This document shows, piece by piece, positions 9,066 through 17,131 of a stretch of DNA of 35,299 nucleotides. The notes under the pieces were generated by a model. It was not told the origin of the DNA. It made no database searches and worked only from the letters and a program-made list of their open reading frames with translations. Both the position numbers and the translations under genes were made by a program. The DNA is from Oscillospiraceae bacterium. Its GTDB lineage: Bacteria; Bacillota; Clostridia; Oscillospirales; Ruminococcaceae. Positions within the stretch are counted from its first letter, which is position 1. Every line of letters begins with the position of its first letter. Location: positions 1 through 35,299 of the forward strand of contig JAILPP010000064.1 of NCBI GenBank assembly GCA_024699425.1, written 5' to 3'.

Positions 9066-9320
9066 TCAGTTGTTGAGGAGCTTCGCCAGATGAGCCTTCT
9101 TTCTTGCTGCGTTGTTCTTGTGCAGCAGATTGTGGGCGCAAGCCTGGTCAACACGCTTGATTGCAGTTTTGATTGCAACCTCCTTATCGGATGCGTTGTT
9201 GGCAGCCGCCAGCTCAGCCTTTTTAATCATGGTCTTGAGATTGGACTTGCGGGCTTTGTTTGCCTCAGCCTTGGTCTTATTGACCTTTACTCTCTTCTTA
9301 GCGGACTTGATATTCGGCAT
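9066..9320 (-). CDS. rpsT: 30S ribosomal protein S20
   Basis: MPNIKSAKKRVKVNKTKAEANKARKSNLKT...HKNNAARKKAHLAKLLN; RBS AAAGGAGG. Confidence 0.97.
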   Translation of the reverse strand: MPNIKSAKKRVKVNKTKAEANKARKSNLKTMIKKAELAAANNASDKEVAIKTAIKRVDQACAHNLLHKNNAARKKAHLAKLLNN

Positions 9321-9462
9321 TTCTACGGACACCTCCTTTGATAAAAACTAACGGATGAATAATCCACCCTGATCGGCATAAAATAAGAAAGCAGTGAGAC
9401 ACAGCTACTTTCGGGCGATACGGTCGCCCGCGCATAGTATGCCGTTACTATACCTACATTGT

Positions 9463-9491
9463 ATTATACCATGATTTCCACAAAAAAGCAA
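9463..9491 (-). promoter_or_regulatory. Sigma-A promoter of rpsT
   Basis: Minus strand TTGCTT-N17-TATAAT, followed by a ~130-nt leader. Confidence 0.7.
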
Positions 9492-9562
9492 GCCGTTTTT
9501 TCACGAAAAAAGAAAAGGAATTTTTCCACTTTTTCAGCAAATTTGCCAAGGAGATGTTGCAT

Positions 9563-10408
9563 ATGCAGTACCGTACCGATCTTGCCGTAGAATCGCTTGC
9601 TTCCGTGCGAACCCGTGAGGGGATCACGGAGCATAAGCGGGGCAGATATTTCCGCATCACGGAAATACACATCAAAGACGACAAAGCAGGACAGCCGCTT
9701 GGCAAGACGAAAGGGCGGTATATCACGCTGGAAGGGCAGCCGCTTTCCCGATTTTCGGACGATTACGAAGGCATGGCAGAAGAACTTGCAGGCGAACTGC
9801 GTCCGCTGCTGCCTGCGGAGGGCTGTGTGCTGGTGACGGGGCTTGGCAATGCGGAGATCACGCCCGATGCGCTCGGACCCCGTGTGATCCCGAAAATTCT
9901 TGCGACCCGACATCTGCAAGCGGAACTTGGCGAAGAGGAGACATTTCTGCGTTCGCTGCGGTCAGTTGCGGCGCTTGCGGGAGGTGTTCTGGGGCAGACG
10001 GGCATTGAATCCGCCGAACTGATCCGTGCCGCAGCGGAACACATCAGACCCGCCGCCGTAATCGCTGTAGATGCGCTTGCCTGTTCGTCACTGGAGCGAC
10101 TTGGGACGACGATACAGATTTCCGATGCAGGCATTTCGCCGGGCAGCGGCGTAGCGAATCACAGGCTTGCCCTGAATGCGGAAAGTCTGGGAATCCCTGT
10201 AATTGCGGTAGGCGTTCCGACCGTGATCGGAATGCGCACGATCGCAGAAGACCTGACGGGGCGCAGACCTCTGCCCATGCGGGAAGAAATGATGGTCACG
10301 CCCCGTGACATAGACCGTCTGATCTCACAGGCGGCGCACCTGATCGCCTGCGGCATCAACTTAGCGCTGCACCCGCAGATGGACTATGCCGATGTAGCGG
10401 CACTGTAA
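9563..10408 (+). CDS. gpr: GPR endopeptidase (spore germination protease)
   Basis: YRTDLAVESLASVRTREGI, TGLGNAEITPDALGPRV, DALACSSLERLGTTIQISDAGISPGSGVANHR, GVPTVIGMRTI; ATG at 9563 is spaced correctly from AAGGAG. Confidence 0.95.
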   Translation: MQYRTDLAVESLASVRTREGITEHKRGRYFRITEIHIKDDKAGQPLGKTKGRYITLEGQPLSRFSDDYEGMAEELAGELRPLLPAEGCVLVTGLGNAEITPDALGPRVIPKILATRHLQAELGEEETFLRSLRSVAALAGGVLGQTGIESAELIRAAAEHIRPAAVIAVDALACSSLERLGTTIQISDAGISPGSGVANHRLALNAESLGIPVIAVGVPTVIGMRTIAEDLTGRRPLPMREEMMVTPRDIDRLISQAAHLIACGINLALHPQMDYADVAAL

Positions 10409-10410
10409 TC

Positions 10411-10450
10411 AAAAAAAAGCACCGGACAGAATTGATCCGGTGCTGCATTT
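10411..10450. terminator. Bidirectional terminator between convergent gpr and the S1-domain gene
   Basis: AAAAAAAAGCACCGG-acagaattgat-CCGGTGCTGCATTTT. Confidence 0.8.
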
Positions 10451-10905
10451 TATTTTTTTCTGCGGGATTTGTTTTTCCTGTCCGTATTGCGTTTGATGTC
10501 GCTGATACGCTCCTCGCTGTGCTGTTTGAAGCGGCTCATCATATCCTCGAACGTCATTTCGGACTGCGGCTTCTGGGGTTTCGGCTCCCAGACGATACCC
10601 TTGTCACGTTCCTGACGGCGGGGCGGACGATTTCTCTGCTGCGGCGGTGCAGCCGACTCCGGCTGTGCCTTTTTGATGGACATACTGATCTTGCCCTGTT
10701 CATTGACAGCCATCACCTTAACGGTAACGCTCTGTCCTTCGCTCAGGAAGTCATGGATGTCGCTGACGTAGGTATTGGCGACCTCGGAGATATGCACCAT
10801 GCCCGTAATGGGGCGGCTTCCCTCCACAGGCACTTCGACAAAAGCGCCGTAATTCGTAATACCCTTGACCTTGCCCTCATAGATCTTTCCGATTTCCAAC
10901 TGCAT
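10450..10905 (-). CDS. yabR: S1 RNA-binding domain protein (YabR-like)
   Basis: MQLEIGKIYEGKVKGITNYGAFVEVP...GMVHISEVANTYVSDIHDFLSEGQSVTVKVMAV; located downstream of divIC as in Bacillus. Confidence 0.9.
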   Translation of the reverse strand: MQLEIGKIYEGKVKGITNYGAFVEVPVEGSRPITGMVHISEVANTYVSDIHDFLSEGQSVTVKVMAVNEQGKISMSIKKAQPESAAPPQQRNRPPRRQERDKGIVWEPKPQKPQSEMTFEDMMSRFKQHSEERISDIKRNTDRKNKSRRKK

Positions 10906-10955
10906 ATTGTGTAAAAGCCCCCTGCTTTCTTAATAATAACAAATTCATTTCCGCA

Positions 10956-11264
10956 TCAATTATGCGAAGTATCGTAATAACGGCGCTCATCAGGATAGGC
11001 ATAGTCGTTATTTTCGACAGCGAGTTTTTCCATATACCTGCCGATGTCATCGGATTTGATCAGAGCCGCAAGCTCTTCATTCTGTGCGGTGACGGACTCG
11101 ATGCTTTCCTTGAGTTCCGCCATCTCCTGTTTTTTCTCGATGATCGCATTCTGTGTGCTGATGAACGCAATGGTACAAGCGGCGATAAACAGCACCAGAG
11201 CTACCCGCAGGAGCAGATGCGCTCCGGAGCGTGGACGATTGATCTGACGTTTTGTTTTTGCCAT
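10956..11264 (-). CDS. divIC: Septum formation initiator family protein (FtsB/DivIC)
   Basis: Single TM followed by coiled coil IEKKQEMAELKESIESVTAQNEELAALI; MAKTK start after GGAAAGGAA. Confidence 0.85.
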   Translation of the reverse strand: MAKTKRQINRPRSGAHLLLRVALVLFIAACTIAFISTQNAIIEKKQEMAELKESIESVTAQNEELAALIKSDDIGRYMEKLAVENNDYAYPDERRYYDTSHN

Positions 11265-11778
11265 GTGCATTTCCTTTCCATTGATGTCTACACTTATTAT
11301 ACACCTTTTTCCCATGTGCCTGCAAGTTATTTTCTATATTTTCTTTGTTCTTGCTGCAACTTTGGCTGATTCGTGCAAAACGGATGTTGATTTTTGTGAA
11401 AATAAGAGAAAACCACCGACCGAGCAACTGAAACGGCAGGCAGAGGATTTTCCACAATCCGTACAGCAGACGGACAGTCGGTTCGCCGAGCGTCAGTTCA
11501 TAGACGATGAGTCCCAGCAGACAGCCGACGGCGTAATACACACGAAACACGCCTTTTGCGCAGGCACTTGCGTAGCAGAGGAGCAAAACGGCAGTACCGA
11601 GCAGCCAGAGTGCATCTTCGACAGCGGCAGCAAGTGCGGGATGCCGCACGCAGCGGCGGAACAGTCGGAAACCGTCAAGGAAGATTCCCGACGGAATGCC
11701 GAGCAGAACCGACCCGCCGAACAATGCAAGTTCCTGCTGAACCGTCCGGAAGGTATCCGGAATGGGCTGTGCCGTCAT
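11077..11778 (-). CDS. yabQ: Spore cortex biosynthesis protein YabQ-like; frame extends 188 nt into divIC
   Basis: Membrane protein FGGSVLLGIPSGIFLDGFRLFRR...ALWLLGTAVLLLCYASACAKGVFRVYYAVGCLLGLIVYE; ATGA overlap with the yabP stop; synteny yabP-yabQ-divIC-yabR. Confidence 0.82.
   Translation of the reverse strand: MTAQPIPDTFRTVQQELALFGGSVLLGIPSGIFLDGFRLFRRCVRHPALAAAVEDALWLLGTAVLLLCYASACAKGVFRVYYAVGCLLGLIVYELTLGEPTVRLLYGLWKILCLPFQLLGRWFSLIFTKINIRFARISQSCSKNKENIENNLQAHGKKVYNKCRHQWKGNAHGKNKTSDQSSTLRSASAPAGSSGAVYRRLYHCVHQHTECDHREKTGDGGTQGKHRVRHRTE
11296..11325 (-). promoter_or_regulatory. Promoter of divIC located inside the yabQ frame
   Basis: Minus strand TTGCAG-N18-TATAAT. Confidence 0.55.
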
Positions 11779-12050
11779 CGGAAGAGCCTCCCGATGAAGC
11801 CGATGGGAGAGAGTTTATCCTTATCGCCGTAGAGCAGCCCCCAGATATCGCCGTCCACGATCAGTTCGCCCTGTTCGATGCTGATGGAACGGATATGGAG
11901 TTCCCTGCCGGTAATGGTAAGTTCACCGAGCTGTGTATACAGGACGATTTCCTTTTCATCGAAGCGGTCAATGTCGGTAATGCCGGAGATGGCAAGAGAT
12001 GCGCGGTTTTCCAAAGTCAGCGAATGCTGTTTCTGTGCGGCTTCCTGCAT
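11775..12050 (-). CDS. yabP: Sporulation protein YabP
   Basis: HSLTLENRASLAISGITDIDRFDEKEIVLYTQLGELTITGRELHIRSISIEQGELIVDGDIWGLLY; start set by AAGGAGG at 12050; the longer 381-aa frame is antisense to pta. Confidence 0.93.
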   Translation of the reverse strand: MQEAAQKQHSLTLENRASLAISGITDIDRFDEKEIVLYTQLGELTITGRELHIRSISIEQGELIVDGDIWGLLYGDKDKLSPIGFIGRLFR

Positions 12051-12073
12051 GGATGTCAGCCTCCTTTTTCCAC

Positions 12074-12081
12074 ATTGTATG
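12074..12081 (-). promoter_or_regulatory. SigE-like -10 element upstream of yabP
   Basis: Minus strand CATACAAT 24 nt upstream of the yabP ATG; -35 poorly conserved. Confidence 0.45.
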
Positions 12082-12141
12082 CGTGAAAAGTGGAAAACAG
12101 AACTTTCCGCCGCAGCGGAAGTTTTCCACATTTTTTCTCTA

Positions 12142-12170
12142 TTGCAATTTAAGAAAGAATGTGGTATAAT
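12142..12170 (+). promoter_or_regulatory. Sigma-A promoter of pta
   Basis: TTGCAA-N17-TATAAT. Confidence 0.8.
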
Positions 12171-12218
12171 AAACTTACCAAGCCCTTCAGGGCAAATAAC
12201 AAAATGGAGGTCATACCT

Positions 12219-13238
12219 ATGGCAATGTTTGACAAGCTGCTTGCGAACCTCAAGGCAAGCAGAAAGACGATCGTATTCACCGAGGGCACAGATGCCCGTA
12301 TCCTTGATGCAGCGGCAAAGCTCCTTGCGGAAGACCTGATGGATGTCATTCTCTGCGGCAATGCAGAAGAAGTACAGGCAGCCGCAAAGGCAGGCAATTT
12401 CAATGTAGACAAGGCAACCGTACTTGACCCGGCAACTTATGCGGAAATGGATGCAATGGTAGCAGAGATGGCAGCACTCCGCAAGGGTAAGATGACCGAG
12501 GACGAGTGCCGTGCAGCGCTGTCGAAGTCCAACTATTTCGGCACGATGCTGGTGAAGATGGGCAAGGCAGACGCACTTCTTGGCGGTGCGACCTATTCCA
12601 CAGCGGACACAGTACGTCCTGCGCTCCAGATCATCAAGTGCAAGAAAGGTGCAACGCTTGTCAGCTCCAGCTTCATTCTGTTCCGTGAGAAGGACGGCGC
12701 AGAGGAGAAGATCGCAATGGGCGACTGTGCGATCAACCTGAGCTATGAGGACAAGCTCGACAAGGAAGGCAATGTTGTACAGACAGGCGCACAGAAGCTG
12801 GCAGAAGTTGCCGTTGAGACAGCCCGCACAGCGGCATTTTTCGGCATTGATCCGAAGGTAGCGGTTCTGAGCTTTTCGACGTATGGTTCGGGCAAGGGCG
12901 GCACGGTGCAGCTCTCTCACGATGCAGTCATTGAAGCCCGCAAGATCGACCCTGAGCTGGTCATTGACGGTGAATTTCAGTTTGATGCCGCCGTATCTGC
13001 GGAAGTTGCCAAGACCAAGTGCCCGGATTCCAAGGTAGCAGGACAGGCAAACACCTTTATTTTCCCGCTGATCGAAGCAGGCAACATCGGCTACAAGATT
13101 GCGCAGCGTCTGGGCGGCTATGCGGCATACGGCCCGATTCTTCAGGGTCTGAACGCCCCGATTAACGATCTTTCCCGCGGCTGCAACGCAGAAGAAGTTT
13201 ATGCAATGGCGATCATCACCGCCGGCATGGCAGAGTAA
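12219..13238 (+). CDS. pta: Phosphate acetyltransferase
   Basis: KTIVFTEGTDARILDAAAKL, KADALLGGATYSTADTVRPALQII, VAVLSFSTYGSGKGG, DGEFQFDAAVS, GYKIAQRLGGYAAYGPILQGLNAPINDLSRGC; RBS GGAGG. Confidence 0.97.
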   Translation: MAMFDKLLANLKASRKTIVFTEGTDARILDAAAKLLAEDLMDVILCGNAEEVQAAAKAGNFNVDKATVLDPATYAEMDAMVAEMAALRKGKMTEDECRAALSKSNYFGTMLVKMGKADALLGGATYSTADTVRPALQIIKCKKGATLVSSSFILFREKDGAEEKIAMGDCAINLSYEDKLDKEGNVVQTGAQKLAEVAVETARTAAFFGIDPKVAVLSFSTYGSGKGGTVQLSHDAVIEARKIDPELVIDGEFQFDAAVSAEVAKTKCPDSKVAGQANTFIFPLIEAGNIGYKIAQRLGGYAAYGPILQGLNAPINDLSRGCNAEEVYAMAIITAGMAE

Positions 13239-13241
13239 TAC

Positions 13242-13279
13242 AAAAACCCCCTTACGCCTGACGGCGAAGGGGGTTTTCT
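13242..13279 (+). terminator. Terminator after pta
   Basis: AAAAACCCCCTTACGCC-tgac-GGCGAAGGGGGTTTTCT. Confidence 0.88.
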
Positions 13280-13308
13280 GTATCTTTGCAGTTTTATTTC
13301 GTGCAAGA

Positions 13309-15708
13309 TTATCCCATCACAACGACGATCTCATTGACATCGAGCAGGTCAGCCGCCTTGATTCTGAACGGTTCTCTGACGGTCTTGCCGTTGAGCGTGA
13401 CAGACTTGACACCACTCTGAACGTGGTTGGGATTCTGTACGTCGATATTCAGGCGTTTGCCGCGGAACGTCTTGCGCATTTTGAAGCCGTCCCACTCGTG
13501 CGGAATCGACGGGCTGACGGTAATGCTGTCCGCATCGGGACGAATGCCGCAGATACCCTCCGTACAGCCGACCATAACGGTGGAAGCCGTACCGGTGAGC
13601 CAGTGAACGTGGGAACGTCCCGCAAACGGCGAAGCCTTGGATTCGGTGAACTGACCGTGAACATAAGGTTCCATGCAGCGGATTTCCGCCCTGTCGTTGA
13701 AAGCGGCAGGAGAGGACTCCATGAAGTATTCAAATGCTCTGTCGCCGTGACCGAGCAGACCTTCCGCAAGGATGAGCCAGCCCTGTGACTGCGAGAAGAT
13801 ACCGCCGTTTTCCTTGGTATCGAGATTGAACACCTGCATGAGCGCACCGTCAAAATGGTGATCCTTGTACGGCGGTTCAAGGAGTTTCGCACCATAGGGA
13901 GTATTGAGGATATTGTGAACGCTTTCCATAGCAGTATCTGCCTGTTCGCCCGATGCGAACTTGGAGATGACCGCCCAGCTTTGCGGATTGAGCCACATAT
14001 TGGCTTCGGGGTCATGTTTTGCGCCGACGATCACACCGTCCTCACGGATACCGCGGATAAATCTGTCCTCATCCCAGCATTTAGCGAGGGAGTTGCCGAG
14101 TTTCTTCTGCACGTCGTCGATATACTTGATATAATCCGTATCCTTCTTTTCCTTTGCCATATCACGGATCACGCTCATTGCGTAATAGAGCTGGAACGCC
14201 ACAAATGTGGATTCGCCCTTTACGCCGAGGCGGAGACAGTCGTTCCAGTCGGCGTGCAGACCTGCGGGCATATCGTGACTGCCCATATGATTCATGGAGA
14301 AGTCGATCGCACGCTTGAGATGTTCATAGACGGTATCCTCGCCGCCGTTGGCATAGACGATTTTCTCATCGAGGAAGCCCGCATTGCCGGACTCACCGAT
14401 ATACTTGACGATAGTCGGGAACAGCCAGAGCGCGTCGTCCGCACGATAAGAGGGATGACCTGTTTCCTTGACATATTCGGGGTCATCGGGGGTATTCTCA
14501 TGACCTGCATTGTGATTGAACTTGACGAGGGGCAGACCGCCGCCGTTGTCCACCTGTGCCGAGAGCATGAAGCGGATTTTTTCGGCAGCCATTTCGGGGT
14601 CAAGGTGAATGATACCCTGAATATCCTGAACGGTATCCCGATAGCCGTAGCCGTTGCGCAGACCGCAGTAAACAAAAGAAGCGGCACGGGACCAGATGAA
14701 TGTAATAAAGCACTGGTAAGCGTTCCATACGTTCATCATATTGTTGAATTCTTCGGAAGGCGTTTCGACCTCAAAGTTTTCGAGTTTCTTATGCCAGAAG
14801 GTTTTCAGCTCTTCCAGCTCCTTGTCCACAACGCCGGCAATCTCGTAGCGTTTCATGATCTCCGCAGATTCGGCATCGTTCTTCATACCGAGCAGATAGG
14901 TAAGTTCTCTTGTCTCGCCGGGTTTGAGAATGATCTGTGTGCGAAGCGCACCGCAGGAATTTTCGTTGAAGTTCATGGAATCGTCGCACGCGCCCTGTTC
15001 GACCATGATCGGATTGGAATAGGTTCTGTACGGACCGATGAAATTTTTGAGTGAACCGCAGCAGTCAGACACATCTGCGCCCGTCATACCGAAGAAGCGT
15101 TCGAGGTGATTGGAACCTGTCTCGTCCTTATCGGAATGCTCATTGATATGCTGCAAGATCTTATTGCCGATGCGCTCCGTGCGGGAGATGAAGAGCGTAT
15201 ACTGCAAATTGACCTGATCCTGTTCATAATTGCAGTCATTGGTAAATTCAATAAAGCCGTACACGGACAGGACGCGGGGCTTATCATCGAGGTTGGTGAC
15301 TTTCGTGCGCCACACTTCATAAGTCTGACCGGCGGGAACGTAGTAAGTAGTTTCCGTACCGATGCCCGCATATTCGGAAGTCATGACGGAATAGGCGGTA
15401 CCGTGGCGGCACTCGCTCTTATACTGATCGAGGGGCTTGCCGACGGGCTGCCATGTTGCCGACCAGTAGTCGCCGCTTTGCATATCCCGCAGGTAAATAT
15501 ATCTGCCGGGCAGTGCCATCATGGAATTGAAGCGGAAGCGTGCGATTCTGCCGTTTGCGCCGGACTGCACAAAGCTGTAACCTGCGGCATTGTTGGAAAT
15601 GATCGCACCATAAGCGGGCGAGCCGAGATAATTGACCCACGGTGCAGGTGTGTCGGGGCGAGTGATAACATACTCCTTGTTTTTGAGATCAAAGTAGCCG
15701 TACTGCAT
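13309..15708 (-). CDS. GH94 phosphorylase, probably cellobiose phosphorylase
   Basis: MQYGYFDLKNKEYVITRPDTPAPWVNYLGS, GYRDTVQDIQGIIHLDPE, GLHADWNDCLRLGVKGES, SKASPFAGRSHVHWLTGTAS; start after AAAAGGAGAG at 15708. Confidence 0.92.
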   Translation of the reverse strand: MQYGYFDLKNKEYVITRPDTPAPWVNYLGSPAYGAIISNNAAGYSFVQSGANGRIARFRFNSMMALPGRYIYLRDMQSGDYWSATWQPVGKPLDQYKSECRHGTAYSVMTSEYAGIGTETTYYVPAGQTYEVWRTKVTNLDDKPRVLSVYGFIEFTNDCNYEQDQVNLQYTLFISRTERIGNKILQHINEHSDKDETGSNHLERFFGMTGADVSDCCGSLKNFIGPYRTYSNPIMVEQGACDDSMNFNENSCGALRTQIILKPGETRELTYLLGMKNDAESAEIMKRYEIAGVVDKELEELKTFWHKKLENFEVETPSEEFNNMMNVWNAYQCFITFIWSRAASFVYCGLRNGYGYRDTVQDIQGIIHLDPEMAAEKIRFMLSAQVDNGGGLPLVKFNHNAGHENTPDDPEYVKETGHPSYRADDALWLFPTIVKYIGESGNAGFLDEKIVYANGGEDTVYEHLKRAIDFSMNHMGSHDMPAGLHADWNDCLRLGVKGESTFVAFQLYYAMSVIRDMAKEKKDTDYIKYIDDVQKKLGNSLAKCWDEDRFIRGIREDGVIVGAKHDPEANMWLNPQSWAVISKFASGEQADTAMESVHNILNTPYGAKLLEPPYKDHHFDGALMQVFNLDTKENGGIFSQSQGWLILAEGLLGHGDRAFEYFMESSPAAFNDRAEIRCMEPYVHGQFTESKASPFAGRSHVHWLTGTASTVMVGCTEGICGIRPDADSITVSPSIPHEWDGFKMRKTFRGKRLNIDVQNPNHVQSGVKSVTLNGKTVREPFRIKAADLLDVNEIVVVMG

Positions 15709-15880
15709 AAGATGACTCTCCTTTTCGGGGAATTTTTCAAGCAAAGCGGTCTGAACCGTGGGGGCTGACCGTTTTGCCTTCGTGCTATACACTTATAAAC
15801 ATTGTATCATATCCGTTGGCAAAATGCAAGGGGTTTTGTGAAAAAAATGCGCCTCTGTGCAAAAGGCGGACGATTTCCCT

Positions 15881-15910
15881 GTATATTCCCGCCATATCCC
15901 GTGCATACTA
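15881..15910 (+). promoter_or_regulatory. SigG/SigF-type forespore promoter upstream of sigG
   Basis: GTATA (15881-15885)-N18-CATACTA (15904-15910), matching GHATR-N18-CATXHTA. Confidence 0.65.
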
Positions 15911-15941
15911 TTCCCGAACCTTCAGGAAGGGAGTGGAAAGT

Positions 15942-16715
15942 ATGTCCTATCAAAAGGTCACGATCGCAGGGATCAGCACATCGGAGCTGACCGTGCTGAC
16001 GGAGGCGGAAAAGATCGCACTTCTGCGGGAGTATCAGGAAACAAAGAGCAAAGCCGTGCGGGACAAGCTCATCAAGGGCAATCTGCGTCTTGTGCTGAGT
16101 ATCGTGCAGCGGTTTGCGGGGCGTGGCGAAGATGCGGACGACCTGTTCCAGATCGGCGTGATCGGACTGATGAAAGCGATCGACAACTTTGATCTGAGCA
16201 AGGAAGTACGATTTTCGACGTATTGTGTCCCGATGATTTCCGGCGAACTGCGGCGGCATCTGCGTGACCACAACCACATCAAAGTAAGCCGTTCCCTGCG
16301 TGACCTTGCCTACAAGGCGATACAGGCAAAGGAAGCGCTCACCAACCGTCTGCGGCGTGAACCGACCATGGACGAAATTGCGGAAGAAGTGGGAGAAAAG
16401 CGAGCCGACATCGTGATTGCGCTGGAGAGCATCAGCGACCCGATCTCGCTGTACGAGCCTGTGTATTCCGATGCGGGCGACACGCTTTACGTCATGGATC
16501 AGCTCAGTGACAAGGACAGTGCGGAAAGCTGGATTGCGCAGTTTTCGATGCGTGATGCAATGAAAGCCCTCGGACAGCGGGAAAAGAACATTCTGTACCT
16601 GCGGTTTCTGTGCGGCAAAACGCAGATGGAAGTAGCGCAGGAGATCGGCATTTCGCAGGCGCAGGTGAGCCGTCTGGAGAAAAACGCCATTGCCCGCATC
16701 AAGGATGCGGTCTGA
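15942..16715 (+). CDS. sigG: RNA polymerase sporulation sigma factor SigG
   Basis: VTIAGISTSELTVLTEAE, NLRLVLSIVQRFAGRGEDADDLFQIGVIGLMKAIDNFDLSKEVRFSTYCVPMISGELRRHLRDHN, KTQMEVAQEIGISQAQVSRLEKNAI. Confidence 0.93.
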   Translation: MSYQKVTIAGISTSELTVLTEAEKIALLREYQETKSKAVRDKLIKGNLRLVLSIVQRFAGRGEDADDLFQIGVIGLMKAIDNFDLSKEVRFSTYCVPMISGELRRHLRDHNHIKVSRSLRDLAYKAIQAKEALTNRLRREPTMDEIAEEVGEKRADIVIALESISDPISLYEPVYSDAGDTLYVMDQLSDKDSAESWIAQFSMRDAMKALGQREKNILYLRFLCGKTQMEVAQEIGISQAQVSRLEKNAIARIKDAV

Positions 16716-16720
16716 ACGCT

Positions 16721-16755
16721 GCGGGCAGGAGAGGATTCTCCCGCCCGCTTCTTTA
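16721..16755 (+). terminator. Probable terminator after sigG
   Basis: GCGGGCaGGAGA-ggat-TCTCCcGCCCGC followed by TTCTTTAT. Confidence 0.65.
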
Positions 16756-16857
16756 TGTCACGGACACCTGTCCACACACCAAATACACCAAATCAACAAA
16801 AACAGACCGTCAAACTACAGCATATTTACAAAATTTTCCGAAATGCTTTTCTACATC

Positions 16858-16886
16858 TTGACGAATCCGAAAAAGCATAGTATAAT
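16858..16886 (+). promoter_or_regulatory. Sigma-A promoter of serC
   Basis: TTGACG-N17-TATAAT; ~240-nt leader before the ATG. Confidence 0.75.
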
Positions 16887-16955
16887 AGATACTGGGTGTT
16901 ACGCTTGCCTGAGAATGTGAAATTTTTCACAAAGTCAGCGTGACCGATCAAATAA

Positions 16956-17101
16956 CTATAAATGAGCGCAGACTGTCAGAATATACAAAAGCGATGCGGG
17001 TGCAGGGCGGTCACCGCCCTGCCGAGGGTGGGTGGGGGGCGAGTAGCCCCCCAATACCAGCCCGCAGCCTTGTATACTTTGCTAAGAATGCCCATTTATA
17101 G
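16956..17101 (+). repeat. 146-nt terminal-inverted-repeat element, copy 1, in the serC leader
   Basis: CTATAAATGAGC...GCCCATTTATAG ends; hairpins GCAGGGCGG-TCA-CCGCCCTGC and TGGGGGGC-GAGTA-GCCCCCCA; same length as copy 2. Confidence 0.85.
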
Positions 17102-17131
17102 CAAACAAAAACAATGTGGAGGTAACGACCA

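Noticed and set aside
9400-9480. SigF/G-type promoter for gpr
   Set aside because: CATAGTA and CATTGTA occur, but no GHATR -35 at the required spacing was found.
12051-12920. N-terminal extension of the 381-aa minus ORF upstream of yabP
   Set aside because: Antisense to pta; true yabP start at 12050 is set by AAGGAGG and family length.
13855-15054. 399-aa plus-strand ORF
   Set aside because: Antisense to the GH94 phosphorylase gene, which has clear motifs and an RBS.
16956-17101. CRISPR array interpretation of the repeated sequence
   Set aside because: Only three copies, separated by kilobases of unrelated genes, with no regular spacers or cas genes.
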